DNA from: Curtobacterium salicis
GTDB lineage: Bacteria; Actinomycetota; Actinomycetes; Actinomycetales; Microbacteriaceae
Length of the DNA stretch: 64,000 nucleotides
Assembly (NCBI RefSeq): GCF_011759505.1
Contig: NZ_JAAOYO010000003.1
Span: forward strand, 1 to 64,000
Direction: 5' to 3'
The position numbers and the translations under genes were made by a program. The notes under the pieces were generated by a model. The model did not search any database. It was given only the letters and a program-made list of their open reading frames with translations, and was not told the DNA's origin. Below, piece after piece: positions 36,793 to 45,429 of this stretch; within the stretch, counting starts at the first letter, position 1; each line of letters starts with the position of its first letter.

Positions 36793-37116
36793 TCAGCCCC
36801 AGTGCGGCGGACGGTCGCGGAGGAGCCGGTCGTCGTTCTCGCCCGTCCCGTGCCGCGGCGGTTCGGGGGCCGGGGTGGGGTCGCTCCCCGGGACGGGGCT
36901 CGTGGTGACGCGACGGCCGGACCGGACGACGCCGACGGACGGGGCGGGCGCCGTGTCCGCGACCGTCTCCGGGACGGGAGGCTCGGCGCCGGTCGGATGC
37001 GCGCCTCCCGTTTGTGGGGTGGTCGCCTCGGGCGTCCACGCCCCGGTGAGCTGCTCCGTCGTCGGCGTGACCGGACCAGCCGGGCGCGCAGCCCGACGGG
37101 AGGGTCGACCGGTCAC
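36793..37116 (-). CDS. Small proline-rich protein, hypothetical
   Basis: A 107-residue frame between the helicase-like gene (19 bases upstream) and pgsA, same strand. It is Pro/Thr/Ala-rich with an Arg-rich start and ends with an ordered-looking GENDDRLLRDRPPHWG, resembling acidic-RxxRPPHW endings I recall from other actinobacterial small proteins. No known domain. Arms of the dispersed palindrome (36974-36982 and 37003-37011) lie inside it, which could equally mean this is non-coding. Confidence 0.45.
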   Translation of the reverse strand: MTGRPSRRAARPAGPVTPTTEQLTGAWTPEATTPQTGGAHPTGAEPPVPETVADTAPAPSVGVVRSGRRVTTSPVPGSDPTPAPEPPRHGTGENDDRLLRDRPPHWG

Positions 37117-37135
37117 GAGCGGGGAGACGCGGACG

Positions 37136-40100
37136 TCATCGGCGTGCGGGGACCGGGGGGATCGAGATCTCCTGGGTGGCGCCGCGGTCGACCCCGAGCA
37201 CCTGCGCGACCGTGTTCGCGACCCGGTCCGGGTCGGAGAACAGCTGGAACGCGTGCACGCGGACGTAGTGCCATCCGAGGCGGCGAAGGACCTCCGGCCG
37301 GAGGCGCAGCGACTCGCGCAGCGAGCCCTTCACCAGCGAGGCGTCGGTCTCGATCGTGACGCAGACCCCGCCGTGTGCGGCGACCAGACCGAGCTTGCCG
37401 CGGTGGCCGAGCGCGACCGGGATGCCGCGCATCTCGAGTCGGCGGGCCAGGTCGACGAGCAGCGGGTCGGAGTCGTCGGGTACGTACTCGGCGGTGGTGC
37501 GGGCGCGGACCTCGGCCAGGATCTCGGCGAGTGCGACGGTGCCGTGGCCCATGCGCTCGGCCTCGATGTCGGACGGCTGGAAGCACGTGACGATGACCAT
37601 CGACCGGCGCGCGCGGGTCATGGCGACGGCGAGCAGACGCTCACCACCGGGCTTGCCGAGCGGACCGAAGTCGCGGAGGACCCGGCCGTGCGGGGTGCGG
37701 CCGTAGCCGATCGAGAACACCACACGGTCGCGGCTCTGCGCCACGGACTGCTCGAGCGTCGCGACGATGAACGGCTCCGGACGGTCGCCGATGACGAACT
37801 CGGTGAGGTCCTTGTGGCCCTGCGCGGCGGCGAGGACGGCCTGCTCGACCCGGACCGCGTGCTTCGCCGAGGCCGTGATGACCATGAGCGACTCGGTCGG
37901 CCGGGTGCGGGCGTGCTCGATCACGTGGCGGACGACGCGGTCCACCTCGGCGTCCACGCTCTCGACGGCGCCGGACTCGGGGTCCGGGACGGCCTTGCCC
38001 TCGCTGACGTAGTCGAGCGCGATCGACCCGTGGCCGAGGAACGACCCGGCCCACGGCAGCGACTCGATCCGACCGCCGTAGAAACGACGGTTGACCAGCT
38101 CCGCCAGGTCCTCGCCGCCGGCCCGGTACGAGCGGGTGAGCGACAGGGTCGGCAGCAGGGTGGACAGCTTCGCCAGGGCGGAGTCGGCGTGCAGGGCGTC
38201 GAGCGTCTCCTCGTCGACCTGCAGGGCGCGGTGCTCCGGGTCGACGGCGATGCGGAACGGCGACGGTGTCTGGGTGACCGGGTCGCCGAACACGACCGTC
38301 TGGCGGGCGCGGCGGACGGCGCCGACGGTCTCGGCGATGGTGACGGCTCCGGCGTCGACGAGGATCACCGTGTCGAACGGCATCGTGTCGGCGATCTGGG
38401 CGACCTCGTACGGCGAGGCGAGCCAGACCGGGGCGATGGCGCGGGACAGGTGCGGCGCCGAGTCGTGCAGCAGACGCGAGGTGATCGCGCCGTCCTTGAG
38501 CTGGCTCTTCAGCGCGGCGGACTCCTCCGGCCAGTCGACGAGGCCGACCTTCCAGTTCTCGGCGAGCTGCCACGCGAGGCCCTGGGACACCCCGGCCGCG
38601 TGCGCGTCGTCGACGAGTCGGAAGTCGGCCTCGACGCGGTCGAGCATGTCGGTGTTCGCGCCGAGCAGTGCCCGGTCGGACTCGAGCATCGTCTCGAGCG
38701 CGGACTGCCACCAGGCGAGTTCGAGCTCGGCGGGCACCTGCACGTCGGGGACGTGCCGGTTCGCCAGGTCGGTGAGGAGCGGCTCGAGCTGCAGGTCGCG
38801 GAGCGTCTGCATGAGCTCGGTGCGCTCCTGCAGGTTGTGCAGGACGTCGGACTCGGCCGCCAGCTCGGCGATCGTCGGCACGAGGCGCTCGATCGGCAGG
38901 TTCGCGAGCTGCTGGTCACGGCTGGCGCGACCGAGCGGCTCGTCGAGGCGCGCGAGGTCCTCGACGACGTTCGAGAACAGCACCTGGACGTCGGCGATGC
39001 CGGTCGGGACCTCGGGGTTCACGCCGGCGGCGACGTAGCGCTGCCAGAGGACGCGCTGCTGCTGGACGCGGGTGAGCGCCTCGTGCAGGTCGGAGACGTG
39101 GACGCCCGGGCGGACGTACTCCCGCGCGAGCTTCTTCAGTCGACGGCGGTTGGTGCTGGACATCGGAGCGCCCTCGCCCCGGGGCGCGGTGGCGGCGACG
39201 AGTTCGGACACCGACCGGTCGAAGACGATCGGCAGGAAGCGGTCGAGGGTGTCACGGATCTCGGTCAGCAGGCGCAGGTAGATGCCGAGCTCGTTGATCG
39301 TCGTGAACTGCCGCATGTGCGTCGACCCGATGAGCTCGTGCGCACGCTGCAGGAGGGCCGGCAGCGATCCGCCGTCGAGCTCCTGCGCCGTCGCGTGGGC
39401 GCGCTGGGCACCGTCGCTCGAGTGGAACTTCGCGCCGTACCAGGGCGAGTCGTCCGGGCCGTAGCGGAACTCGCCGAGGTTGGCGGCGCTGACCATCGTC
39501 TCGGCGACCCGGGCGCGGCCGGACACCATCGAGACGACGGACTGCTTCGAGAGCCGGGCCGTGGTGGAGGGGGCGACGGGCAGCAGGGACAGCCGCGAGA
39601 GCTCGACCAGGCAGTCGAGGACGCTGACGCCGAAGTCGGGATCGGTGCGGGTGAGGGCACCGCGGTAGTCGGTGAGGACCTTGCGGAGCCGGACCAGCGC
39701 GTCGTCGACCTCCCGGAGGTTCGGGCGGCTGGCCTTCTCGTTGCGGGCGATGGCCCGGACGACGTCGCGGCGGAGGGTGCCCGGCGTGACGGCGACGCCC
39801 GGAAGGTGCACCTCGCCGAAGCGGGCCGCGATGCCCCGGAGGGTCGCGCGTCGCGGGCTGACCACGAGGACGCGCTTGTTCGCGGCGACCAGTCCGCCGA
39901 GGGCGTTCACGATCGTCTGCGTGCCACCGGTGCCGGGCAGGGTCTTCACCACGATGGAGTTGCCGGCCGTGATCTGCGCGATCACGTTCTCCTGCTCGTC
40001 GTCGGCGTCGAGCAGCAGCGTGTCCGTCTCCGGGCTGCGCTCGTCCGACGGGGTCTGCTCGACCGGGTGGTACGACTGCTCGACCTGCCACTTGGCGCTG

Positions 40101-40906
40101 GGGTTGCCGGCGAGGGCGTCGAGCACGGGGTGGGCGAGGTCGTCGGTGTCCTCGACGAGCCCGGTGGCGACCTCGGCGAAGGTCGACACCACCAGTCGGG
40201 CGTGCACCGCGAAGCCGGGGATGTGCGCGGTGAGGCCACGGAGGCGGTCGATGACCGGGTTCGGGGTGAACGAGCCGTCCTGCTGGGCGAGGGCGACGAA
40301 CGACTGCGCGTCGAGGGTCACGCCGAACTGCTCACGGAGGGCGTCGGACAGCCCGGGGTTGAGGACGGGTTCGCCGAGCAGGCGGACCTCGAAGTCGCGG
40401 CCGTGACGGCGGATCGCCAGCGGGCGGAGCAGGACGGGCCCGCGGAAGTGCTCGTCGCCGTGCTGCCAGTCGGCGATGCCGATGCCGAGCTTGACGGCGT
40501 CGATGCCGCGGACCGTCGCGAGTTCGGTGCCCTTCGCCTCGACGTGTCCGGCGGCGACGCGCGCGGCACGCAGCGCGACCTCGTCACGGATCAGGCTGGA
40601 GAGCAGCGTCGTCTTGCCGGTGATGAACTGTGCGAGGCCACCGGGGTGCGTCGTCGAGAGCTCGATGCGCCCACGCGGGTGGTCGGCGAAGTGCACGAGC
40701 GGGCTGGTGCCGCCCACGCCGGCGAGCTGCTCGCGCCAGGCGTCCCACGCGGGCTCGGCGGCGTTGCCCGCGGTGAGCCGCGGGTCGCCGAGGCTGATCG
40801 CGTGCGGGCTGGTGACCTGGAGTTCGGGGCGCAGCGCGGACCGTTCGTCGGGCAGGTCGGTGCCCTCCGCCGCGTCGCCGTCGACCGAGGCGTCGTCGTT
40901 CGTCAC
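37136..40906 (-). CDS. Large helicase-like protein with degenerate Walker motifs and nuclease-like C-terminus
   Basis: A 1256-residue cytoplasmic protein with the layout of DUF4011/UvrD-like SF1 ATPases. The P-loop position reads PGTGGTQT (324-331) where relatives have GTGKSQT, and the Walker B position reads ILVDAG (848-853) where DE is expected; downstream VVFGDPVTQTPSPF and SIGYGRTPHG...GERLLAVAMTRAR retain motif III and VI-like blocks. The last 80 residues (VTIETD, LRRLGWHYVRVHAF) resemble the VSR/MTES_1575 nuclease fold but lack part of its charged set. GTG 40906 follows GAGGAC. The role is unknown: a non-hydrolysing scaffold is possible. Confidence 0.75.
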   Translation of the reverse strand: MTNDDASVDGDAAEGTDLPDERSALRPELQVTSPHAISLGDPRLTAGNAAEPAWDAWREQLAGVGGTSPLVHFADHPRGRIELSTTHPGGLAQFITGKTTLLSSLIRDEVALRAARVAAGHVEAKGTELATVRGIDAVKLGIGIADWQHGDEHFRGPVLLRPLAIRRHGRDFEVRLLGEPVLNPGLSDALREQFGVTLDAQSFVALAQQDGSFTPNPVIDRLRGLTAHIPGFAVHARLVVSTFAEVATGLVEDTDDLAHPVLDALAGNPSAKWQVEQSYHPVEQTPSDERSPETDTLLLDADDEQENVIAQITAGNSIVVKTLPGTGGTQTIVNALGGLVAANKRVLVVSPRRATLRGIAARFGEVHLPGVAVTPGTLRRDVVRAIARNEKASRPNLREVDDALVRLRKVLTDYRGALTRTDPDFGVSVLDCLVELSRLSLLPVAPSTTARLSKQSVVSMVSGRARVAETMVSAANLGEFRYGPDDSPWYGAKFHSSDGAQRAHATAQELDGGSLPALLQRAHELIGSTHMRQFTTINELGIYLRLLTEIRDTLDRFLPIVFDRSVSELVAATAPRGEGAPMSSTNRRRLKKLAREYVRPGVHVSDLHEALTRVQQQRVLWQRYVAAGVNPEVPTGIADVQVLFSNVVEDLARLDEPLGRASRDQQLANLPIERLVPTIAELAAESDVLHNLQERTELMQTLRDLQLEPLLTDLANRHVPDVQVPAELELAWWQSALETMLESDRALLGANTDMLDRVEADFRLVDDAHAAGVSQGLAWQLAENWKVGLVDWPEESAALKSQLKDGAITSRLLHDSAPHLSRAIAPVWLASPYEVAQIADTMPFDTVILVDAGAVTIAETVGAVRRARQTVVFGDPVTQTPSPFRIAVDPEHRALQVDEETLDALHADSALAKLSTLLPTLSLTRSYRAGGEDLAELVNRRFYGGRIESLPWAGSFLGHGSIALDYVSEGKAVPDPESGAVESVDAEVDRVVRHVIEHARTRPTESLMVITASAKHAVRVEQAVLAAAQGHKDLTEFVIGDRPEPFIVATLEQSVAQSRDRVVFSIGYGRTPHGRVLRDFGPLGKPGGERLLAVAMTRARRSMVIVTCFQPSDIEAERMGHGTVALAEILAEVRARTTAEYVPDDSDPLLVDLARRLEMRGIPVALGHRGKLGLVAAHGGVCVTIETDASLVKGSLRESLRLRPEVLRRLGWHYVRVHAFQLFSDPDRVANTVAQVLGVDRGATQEISIPPVPARR

Positions 40907-41066
40907 GTCGTCCTCATCGCCGGTCGTCCTGTCCACTCGCCACACACGCCCACTGTAGGCGGAAGCGTCGTGGCACCCCGGCAATGAGCGCGCGGTTCCG
41001 GGTTTTCGCCCGATCGGGCCGACCGCCGCGCCGGGCCCGGACGCGTGCGTGTGGTACCAACGGTGC

Positions 41067-41939
41067 ATGGCCATCGACGACCGACCCGCTCCGTCCACCC
41101 CTGCCGTCTCCCGGCGTCGATCGGTCCCCGCCGAGATCTCGCGCTCGTGGCTGCTGGTCGCCGGCACCGCCGAGGACCGGTTCGACGGCGCCACCCGCTC
41201 GCGTGCCGACCAGGTGATCCTGGACATCGAGGACGCCGTCGACCCGGCCGCGAAGCCCGCCGCCCGGTCCACCGTCGCCGCCTGGCTCGCGGGCTCCGGC
41301 GAGGCCTGGGTCCGGGTCAACGACGTGACGACGGACTTCTGGGAGGACGACCTCGAGGAACTCCGCGGCCTGCCGGGCCTGCAGGGCGTGATGCTCGCGA
41401 AGACCGAGAGCCCCGCCCAGGTCACCGACACCTGGCACCGTCTCGGCGGCCACACACCGGTGATCGCGTTGGTCGAGTCCGCCGTCGGGATCGAGGAGGC
41501 GACGAGCATCGCGAAGGCCCAGGGCGCGTTCCGCCTGGCGTTCGGCAGCGGCGACTACCGCCGTGACACCGGCACGAGCGCGGACACCCTGGCGATGGCC
41601 TACCCCCGCTCGCGTCTGGTCGTGGCGTCCCGCGTCGGTGACCTGCCCGGCCCGATCGACGGCCCGACGGTGGGGTCGTCGCACCCGATCCTCCGCGAGC
41701 AGTCGCAGGTCGCGGTCTCCCTCGGCCTGACCGGCAAGCTGTGCCTGGACACCGAGCAGTTGCCCGTCATCAACGAGGTCATCTCCCCCACGCCGACCGA
41801 CGTCGCCTGGGCGCAGGACTTCCTCGACGACTTCGAGGCCCGGGGACGGGTGATCCGCGACGGTTCCGACCTGCCGCGCCTGGGTCGCGCGCAGAAGATC
41901 CAGCGCCTCGCTCAGGCGTTCGGGGTGGAGGCCCGGTAG
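41067..41939 (+). CDS. HpcH/HpaI aldolase - citrate lyase beta-like family protein
   Basis: A 290-residue TIM-barrel lyase of the CitE type acting on a CoA-thioester or 2-oxoacid. RSWLLVAGTAEDRFDGA (start), ADQVILDIEDAVDP with the metal-binding Asp/Glu, and ALVESAVGIEEA are the conserved blocks. It is not near citrate lyase alpha/gamma genes, so a stand-alone CitE-like role (for example malyl- or citramalyl-CoA lyase) is more likely. The ATG has TACCAA 6 bases before it, a weak leaderless candidate. Divergent from the helicase-like gene. Confidence 0.85.
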   Translation: MAIDDRPAPSTPAVSRRRSVPAEISRSWLLVAGTAEDRFDGATRSRADQVILDIEDAVDPAAKPAARSTVAAWLAGSGEAWVRVNDVTTDFWEDDLEELRGLPGLQGVMLAKTESPAQVTDTWHRLGGHTPVIALVESAVGIEEATSIAKAQGAFRLAFGSGDYRRDTGTSADTLAMAYPRSRLVVASRVGDLPGPIDGPTVGSSHPILREQSQVAVSLGLTGKLCLDTEQLPVINEVISPTPTDVAWAQDFLDDFEARGRVIRDGSDLPRLGRAQKIQRLAQAFGVEAR

Positions 41940-41948
41940 GACGGTCCC

Positions 41949-42479
41949 ATGACCTGGTCGAACGTCCCCGGATCCGGACCCGAGCACGACCGCGCGCGCC
42001 AGGAGCGTGCCGCGCTGCACGACACGGCGTCGGGACCGCACTTCACCGACGCCGAGCGCACCGCGTGGGAGCAGGGCGCGACCTCGCTGTTCCCGGCCGG
42101 CAGGATCGCGGACCGGGTGTCCACCGTGCTGCTCCTGGTGGCGACCGCCGTCCTCACCGCGGTCGCGGCCGTCGCCGGCGTCGTCGCGGTCGCGTCCGCG
42201 GCGACGTCCTGCGGCACGAGCGCGTCCTGCACGGCGGGCGGGCTGGTCGGCGGCGCCGTCCTGGCCGTCGGCGGCGCGTTCGTGGTCGGCGTCGTGACGC
42301 TGGTGTTCGCGGTGCGGGCCTGGATCCGTCGGCGGACGTCGTGGTGGATCGCCGGGATCGGGTTCGTCCTGGCCGTGGCCGCCGTCACCTGGGGGACCGT
42401 GCTCTTCGTGCACACCCTCGACGAGCAGGGTGTCGGTCGGGACGCCGGGGTCGCGACCGCGCAGCTGCCGACCGACTGA
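41949..42479 (+). CDS. Hypothetical membrane protein
   Basis: A 176-residue protein nine bases after the CitE-like gene. A polar, acidic 55-residue N-terminus is followed by three transmembrane helices (about 57-82, 93-115 and 128-150) and a short acidic tail. Two Cys (TSCGTSASC) lie in the first loop. I do not recognise the family. Confidence 0.7.
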   Translation: MTWSNVPGSGPEHDRARQERAALHDTASGPHFTDAERTAWEQGATSLFPAGRIADRVSTVLLLVATAVLTAVAAVAGVVAVASAATSCGTSASCTAGGLVGGAVLAVGGAFVVGVVTLVFAVRAWIRRRTSWWIAGIGFVLAVAAVTWGTVLFVHTLDEQGVGRDAGVATAQLPTD

Positions 42480-42480
42480 C

Positions 42481-42508
42481 CGCTCGGCGCTCGGCGCTCG
42501 GCGCTCGG
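42481..42508. repeat. Four tandem heptamers CGCTCGG
   Basis: Four exact 7-base copies lie right after the stop of the membrane-protein gene and before the convergent phosphotransferase stop. There is no hairpin here, unlike most convergent gene pairs in the window. Confidence 0.85.
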
Positions 42509-42533
42509 CGGGAGTGCGGGAGTGCGCCGTTCC

Positions 42534-43568
42534 TCAGCGGGCGTCGGCGGCCCCGAGCACCGCCCGGAGCCGCGGTTCCACGAGCGACGCCGACCCGACG
42601 GGCGACAGCACGCCGAGGAACACCCGCAGCCCCTCGGCCCGGTCGGCGGCCGTCCCGGTGAGCGCCGCCTCGGCCGACGAGGTCAGGTCCTCGAGCGCAC
42701 GCACGCTCGCCGACCGCACCAGGAGGGTCTCGTCGAGGTCGACGGGCCCGTACCCGGTGCGGAACGCCGCGAGCTCATCGGCACCGGTCGGGCGGAACAG
42801 CACGCTGAACTCGACGAGGTGCAGGTCGAGTTCGCGGGGCGCGACCACCGCCTCGTCCCAGTCGATGAGCCGCAGCGCCCCGTCCGGACCGACGAGCACG
42901 TTGCCGAGGTGCGGGTCGCCGTGGCACGGCACCGGGGCCGCACCCGGTGCGGACGGGAGGCGCGCCCCGCGTGACAGGAGCGCGATCCGTGGACGGGCCT
43001 CCCGCCAGGCGTCCAGCACGACGCGACGCACGTCGTCGTCGGGAGGAGTCGGGTCGGCGGCCTGCGCGTCGAGCGCGCGCAGCTGCGCCCGGTAGGGGCG
43101 TCGCCGACGACGGATCCCCCGTCGTGCCCCGCGCCGCTGGTCCGGCTCCTGCCCGCTGTGTGCATGCACCGCCGCGAGCAGCTCGCCGTAGCGGCGCCAC
43201 CCGTCGAGGTCGAGTCCGACGGTCGCGGCGTCCTGCCCGTCGGACCAGCGCGTGACGCTGAGCCGTCCGCCCCGCCGTCGACTGCGTGCGTCGCCGTCGG
43301 TGGTCAGTCGGGCGGCGGGGACCCCGTCGAGGCCGGTCGCGGTGATCGCGGCGACGAGCCGGGTGCCCGTCCGAGTGCGTCGGGTGGTCCACTTCGCCGC
43401 CCAGACGGCACCGTCGACGTCCACGACCCGCCAGACGACTGCCGCAGGGTCGGCGCCGCCCTCGGTCTCGGCCAGGTCGGCGACCGTGATCCCGAAGTCG
43501 CGGGCGAGCCAGTGTCGGGCGTCCTCGGGCGTCGGCCGGACGGCCACGACGGTGTCGGGCCGGCTCAC
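42534..43568 (-). CDS. Phosphotransferase of the APH (aminoglycoside/choline kinase-like) family
   Basis: A 344-residue kinase with catalytic HGDPHLGN (216-223) and metal-binding IDWDEA (235-240). The GTG start overlaps the permease stop (GTGA), so it is the last gene of the sugar ABC operon and may phosphorylate the imported compound; antibiotic resistance is not implied. Residues 143-158 contain an Arg-rich loop. A partial copy of the palindrome arm (42954-42961/42997-43004) lies within the coding region. Confidence 0.83.
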   Translation of the reverse strand: MSRPDTVVAVRPTPEDARHWLARDFGITVADLAETEGGADPAAVVWRVVDVDGAVWAAKWTTRRTRTGTRLVAAITATGLDGVPAARLTTDGDARSRRRGGRLSVTRWSDGQDAATVGLDLDGWRRYGELLAAVHAHSGQEPDQRRGARRGIRRRRRPYRAQLRALDAQAADPTPPDDDVRRVVLDAWREARPRIALLSRGARLPSAPGAAPVPCHGDPHLGNVLVGPDGALRLIDWDEAVVAPRELDLHLVEFSVLFRPTGADELAAFRTGYGPVDLDETLLVRSASVRALEDLTSSAEAALTGTAADRAEGLRVFLGVLSPVGSASLVEPRLRAVLGAADAR

Positions 43569-44470
43569 CGCAGGCCGCTCCGGGACAGCCCCTCGACGAA
43601 GTACCGCTGGAACCCGAGGAACAGCGCCACGATCGGCAGGATCATGAGCAGGTTGACGGCCATGATCGCGCCGTAGTCGGACGTGTACTGGCCCTGCAGG
43701 GTGCCGACGATGCCGATCGGCACCGTGAACAGGTCCTGGTTGCCGGAGAGCGCCACGAGCGGCCAGCCGAAGGCGTTCCACTCCCCCATGAAGGTCAGCA
43801 GGACGAGGACGGCGAGCAACGGCCGGCAGAGCGGCAGCACGACGGACACGAACGTGCGGAAGCGGCCGGCGCCGTCGAGCTGGGCGGCCTCGATGAGCTC
43901 GTCGGGCACCGCCAGGAAGAACTGTCGGGCGAGGAACACCCCGAAGATCGCCGCGGCCTCGGGCAGGATCACGGCCCAGAGCCCGCCGTACAGGTGCAGG
44001 CCGATCGAGATGAAGAACTGCGGCACGATGATCGCCTGCGGCGGGATCATCAGCGTCGACAGCAGCACCAGGAACAGGGCGTTCCGGCCACGGAACCGCA
44101 GCTTGGCGAAGGCGTACCCGGCGAGCAGGTTGCACACGACGGTGATCGCGGTGACGACGACGGACACCAGCAGCGAGTTGCCGAACCACCGCCACACCGG
44201 GAACTCCTGGAACGGCCGGACGAAGTTCTGCACCGTGAAGTGCTGGGGCCAGAGCTGCAGGCCGGGGGCGTACAGGTCGGCCCGGGTGGAGAACGCGGTG
44301 AGCAGCATCCAGTACAGCGGGAACGCCATCACGACGGTGACGACGACGGCGACGGTCAGGCGCAGCCACAGCAGGCGTCCCCGGCGGCGTCGCGGCGAGC
44401 GCGTGGCGGTCGAGGTGGCGGCAGCGGGCGCGGATCCGGCGACACCGGCGTCCCATGAGGTCGAGGTCAT
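43565..44470 (-). CDS. Carbohydrate ABC transporter permease (MalG type)
   Basis: A 301-residue inner-membrane component with six helices and the EAA loop (PDELIEAAQLDGAGRFRTFVS) that contacts the ATPase. N-terminal 30 residues are polar and Arg-rich. Its ATG shares a base with the upstream permease stop (TGATG). Confidence 0.92.
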   Translation of the reverse strand: MTSTSWDAGVAGSAPAAATSTATRSPRRRRGRLLWLRLTVAVVVTVVMAFPLYWMLLTAFSTRADLYAPGLQLWPQHFTVQNFVRPFQEFPVWRWFGNSLLVSVVVTAITVVCNLLAGYAFAKLRFRGRNALFLVLLSTLMIPPQAIIVPQFFISIGLHLYGGLWAVILPEAAAIFGVFLARQFFLAVPDELIEAAQLDGAGRFRTFVSVVLPLCRPLLAVLVLLTFMGEWNAFGWPLVALSGNQDLFTVPIGIVGTLQGQYTSDYGAIMAVNLLMILPIVALFLGFQRYFVEGLSRSGLR

Positions 44471-45429
44471 CAGTCGGTCTGGTCCCGTCCGGCGGTGAAC
44501 CGCCACTGCACTCCGGTGATGAGCAGGGTGACGAGGTAGATGACGATGCCGACCGCGGCGCCGTACCCGAGCAGCTGCGGACCGTGCTCGTCGAAGGCGA
44601 CCCGGTACGCGTACGACACCACGGTCGTCGTGCCGTAGCCGGGCCCGCCGCGGGTCATCGCCCAGACCGTGTCGAACACCTGGAACGAGTAGATCAGGTT
44701 CATCACGAGCAGGAAGAACGTCGACGGGCCGAGCAGCGGGAACGTGATGAGCCGGAAGCGCTGCCAGCCGCTCGCGCCGTCGGTCGTCGCGGCCTCCTGC
44801 ACAGCGGGGTCGACGCCCTGCAGCCCCGCGAGGTAGATGAGCATGTCGAAGCCGATGCGCTGCCACAGCGTCATGAGGATGACGGCGGTCATCGCCCAGC
44901 CGCCGCTCGACTGCCACTGCACGGCCGGCAGCCCGAGGGCCGTGAGCAGGTCGTCGACGAAGCCGTTGTTCTGGTCGAACATCCACGCGCCGAGCACACC
45001 GGTCGCGACACCGGAGACCACGAGCGGCAGGAAGACGATCGTCCGGAAGACCGCCCGCCCCGGCAGGACGCCGTTGAGCAGGACCGCGACACCCAGGCCG
45101 ATCGCCATCCCGACCGGCACCGTGAACAGTGTGAAGACGCCGGTGTTCGCGACGGACTGCCAGAAGACCGGGTCGGTGACGAGCCGGGCGTAGTTGCCGA
45201 GCCCGGCCCACGACGAGCCGCCGAGTGAGTCGAGGTCCTGGAGGCTGATGACCGCCGCGTACACCAGCGGCAGCAGCGTGAACACGACGATGAGCACGAC
45301 GTTCGGCACCAGGAACGCGCTCGCCGCGGCACCGCTGGAGGCGCGGAACCGGCCGGCGGTCCGCCGTCGGCCGGGCAGGGGGCCGGCACTCGCGGTCGCG
45401 CCGCCGATCCGCTCGGTCGCGCTCGTCAC
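44470..45429 (-). CDS. Carbohydrate ABC transporter permease (MalF type)
   Basis: A 319-residue permease with six helices and the EAA loop (VDPAVQEAATTDGASGWQRF). It forms a heterodimer with the MalG-type protein encoded next. Its start overlaps the binding-protein stop. Confidence 0.92.
   Translation of the reverse strand: MTSATERIGGATASAGPLPGRRRTAGRFRASSGAAASAFLVPNVVLIVVFTLLPLVYAAVISLQDLDSLGGSSWAGLGNYARLVTDPVFWQSVANTGVFTLFTVPVGMAIGLGVAVLLNGVLPGRAVFRTIVFLPLVVSGVATGVLGAWMFDQNNGFVDDLLTALGLPAVQWQSSGGWAMTAVILMTLWQRIGFDMLIYLAGLQGVDPAVQEAATTDGASGWQRFRLITFPLLGPSTFFLLVMNLIYSFQVFDTVWAMTRGGPGYGTTTVVSYAYRVAFDEHGPQLLGYGAAVGIVIYLVTLLITGVQWRFTAGRDQTD

Noticed and set aside
36188-40987. A plus-strand open frame of 1599 codons
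   Set aside because: It runs antisense to the helicase-like gene and pgsA; composition is Arg/Val/Asp/Gly-heavy without domain motifs, as expected for the shadow frame of a GC-rich gene.
42534-43568. Aminoglycoside resistance gene
   Set aside because: The APH fold is shared by many sugar and choline kinases; coupling to a sugar transporter makes resistance unlikely.
42534-45211. Long fused frames joining permease and kinase sequences on the minus strand
   Set aside because: They arise by reading through upstream in alternative frames; the GTGA and TGATG overlaps define separate genes.
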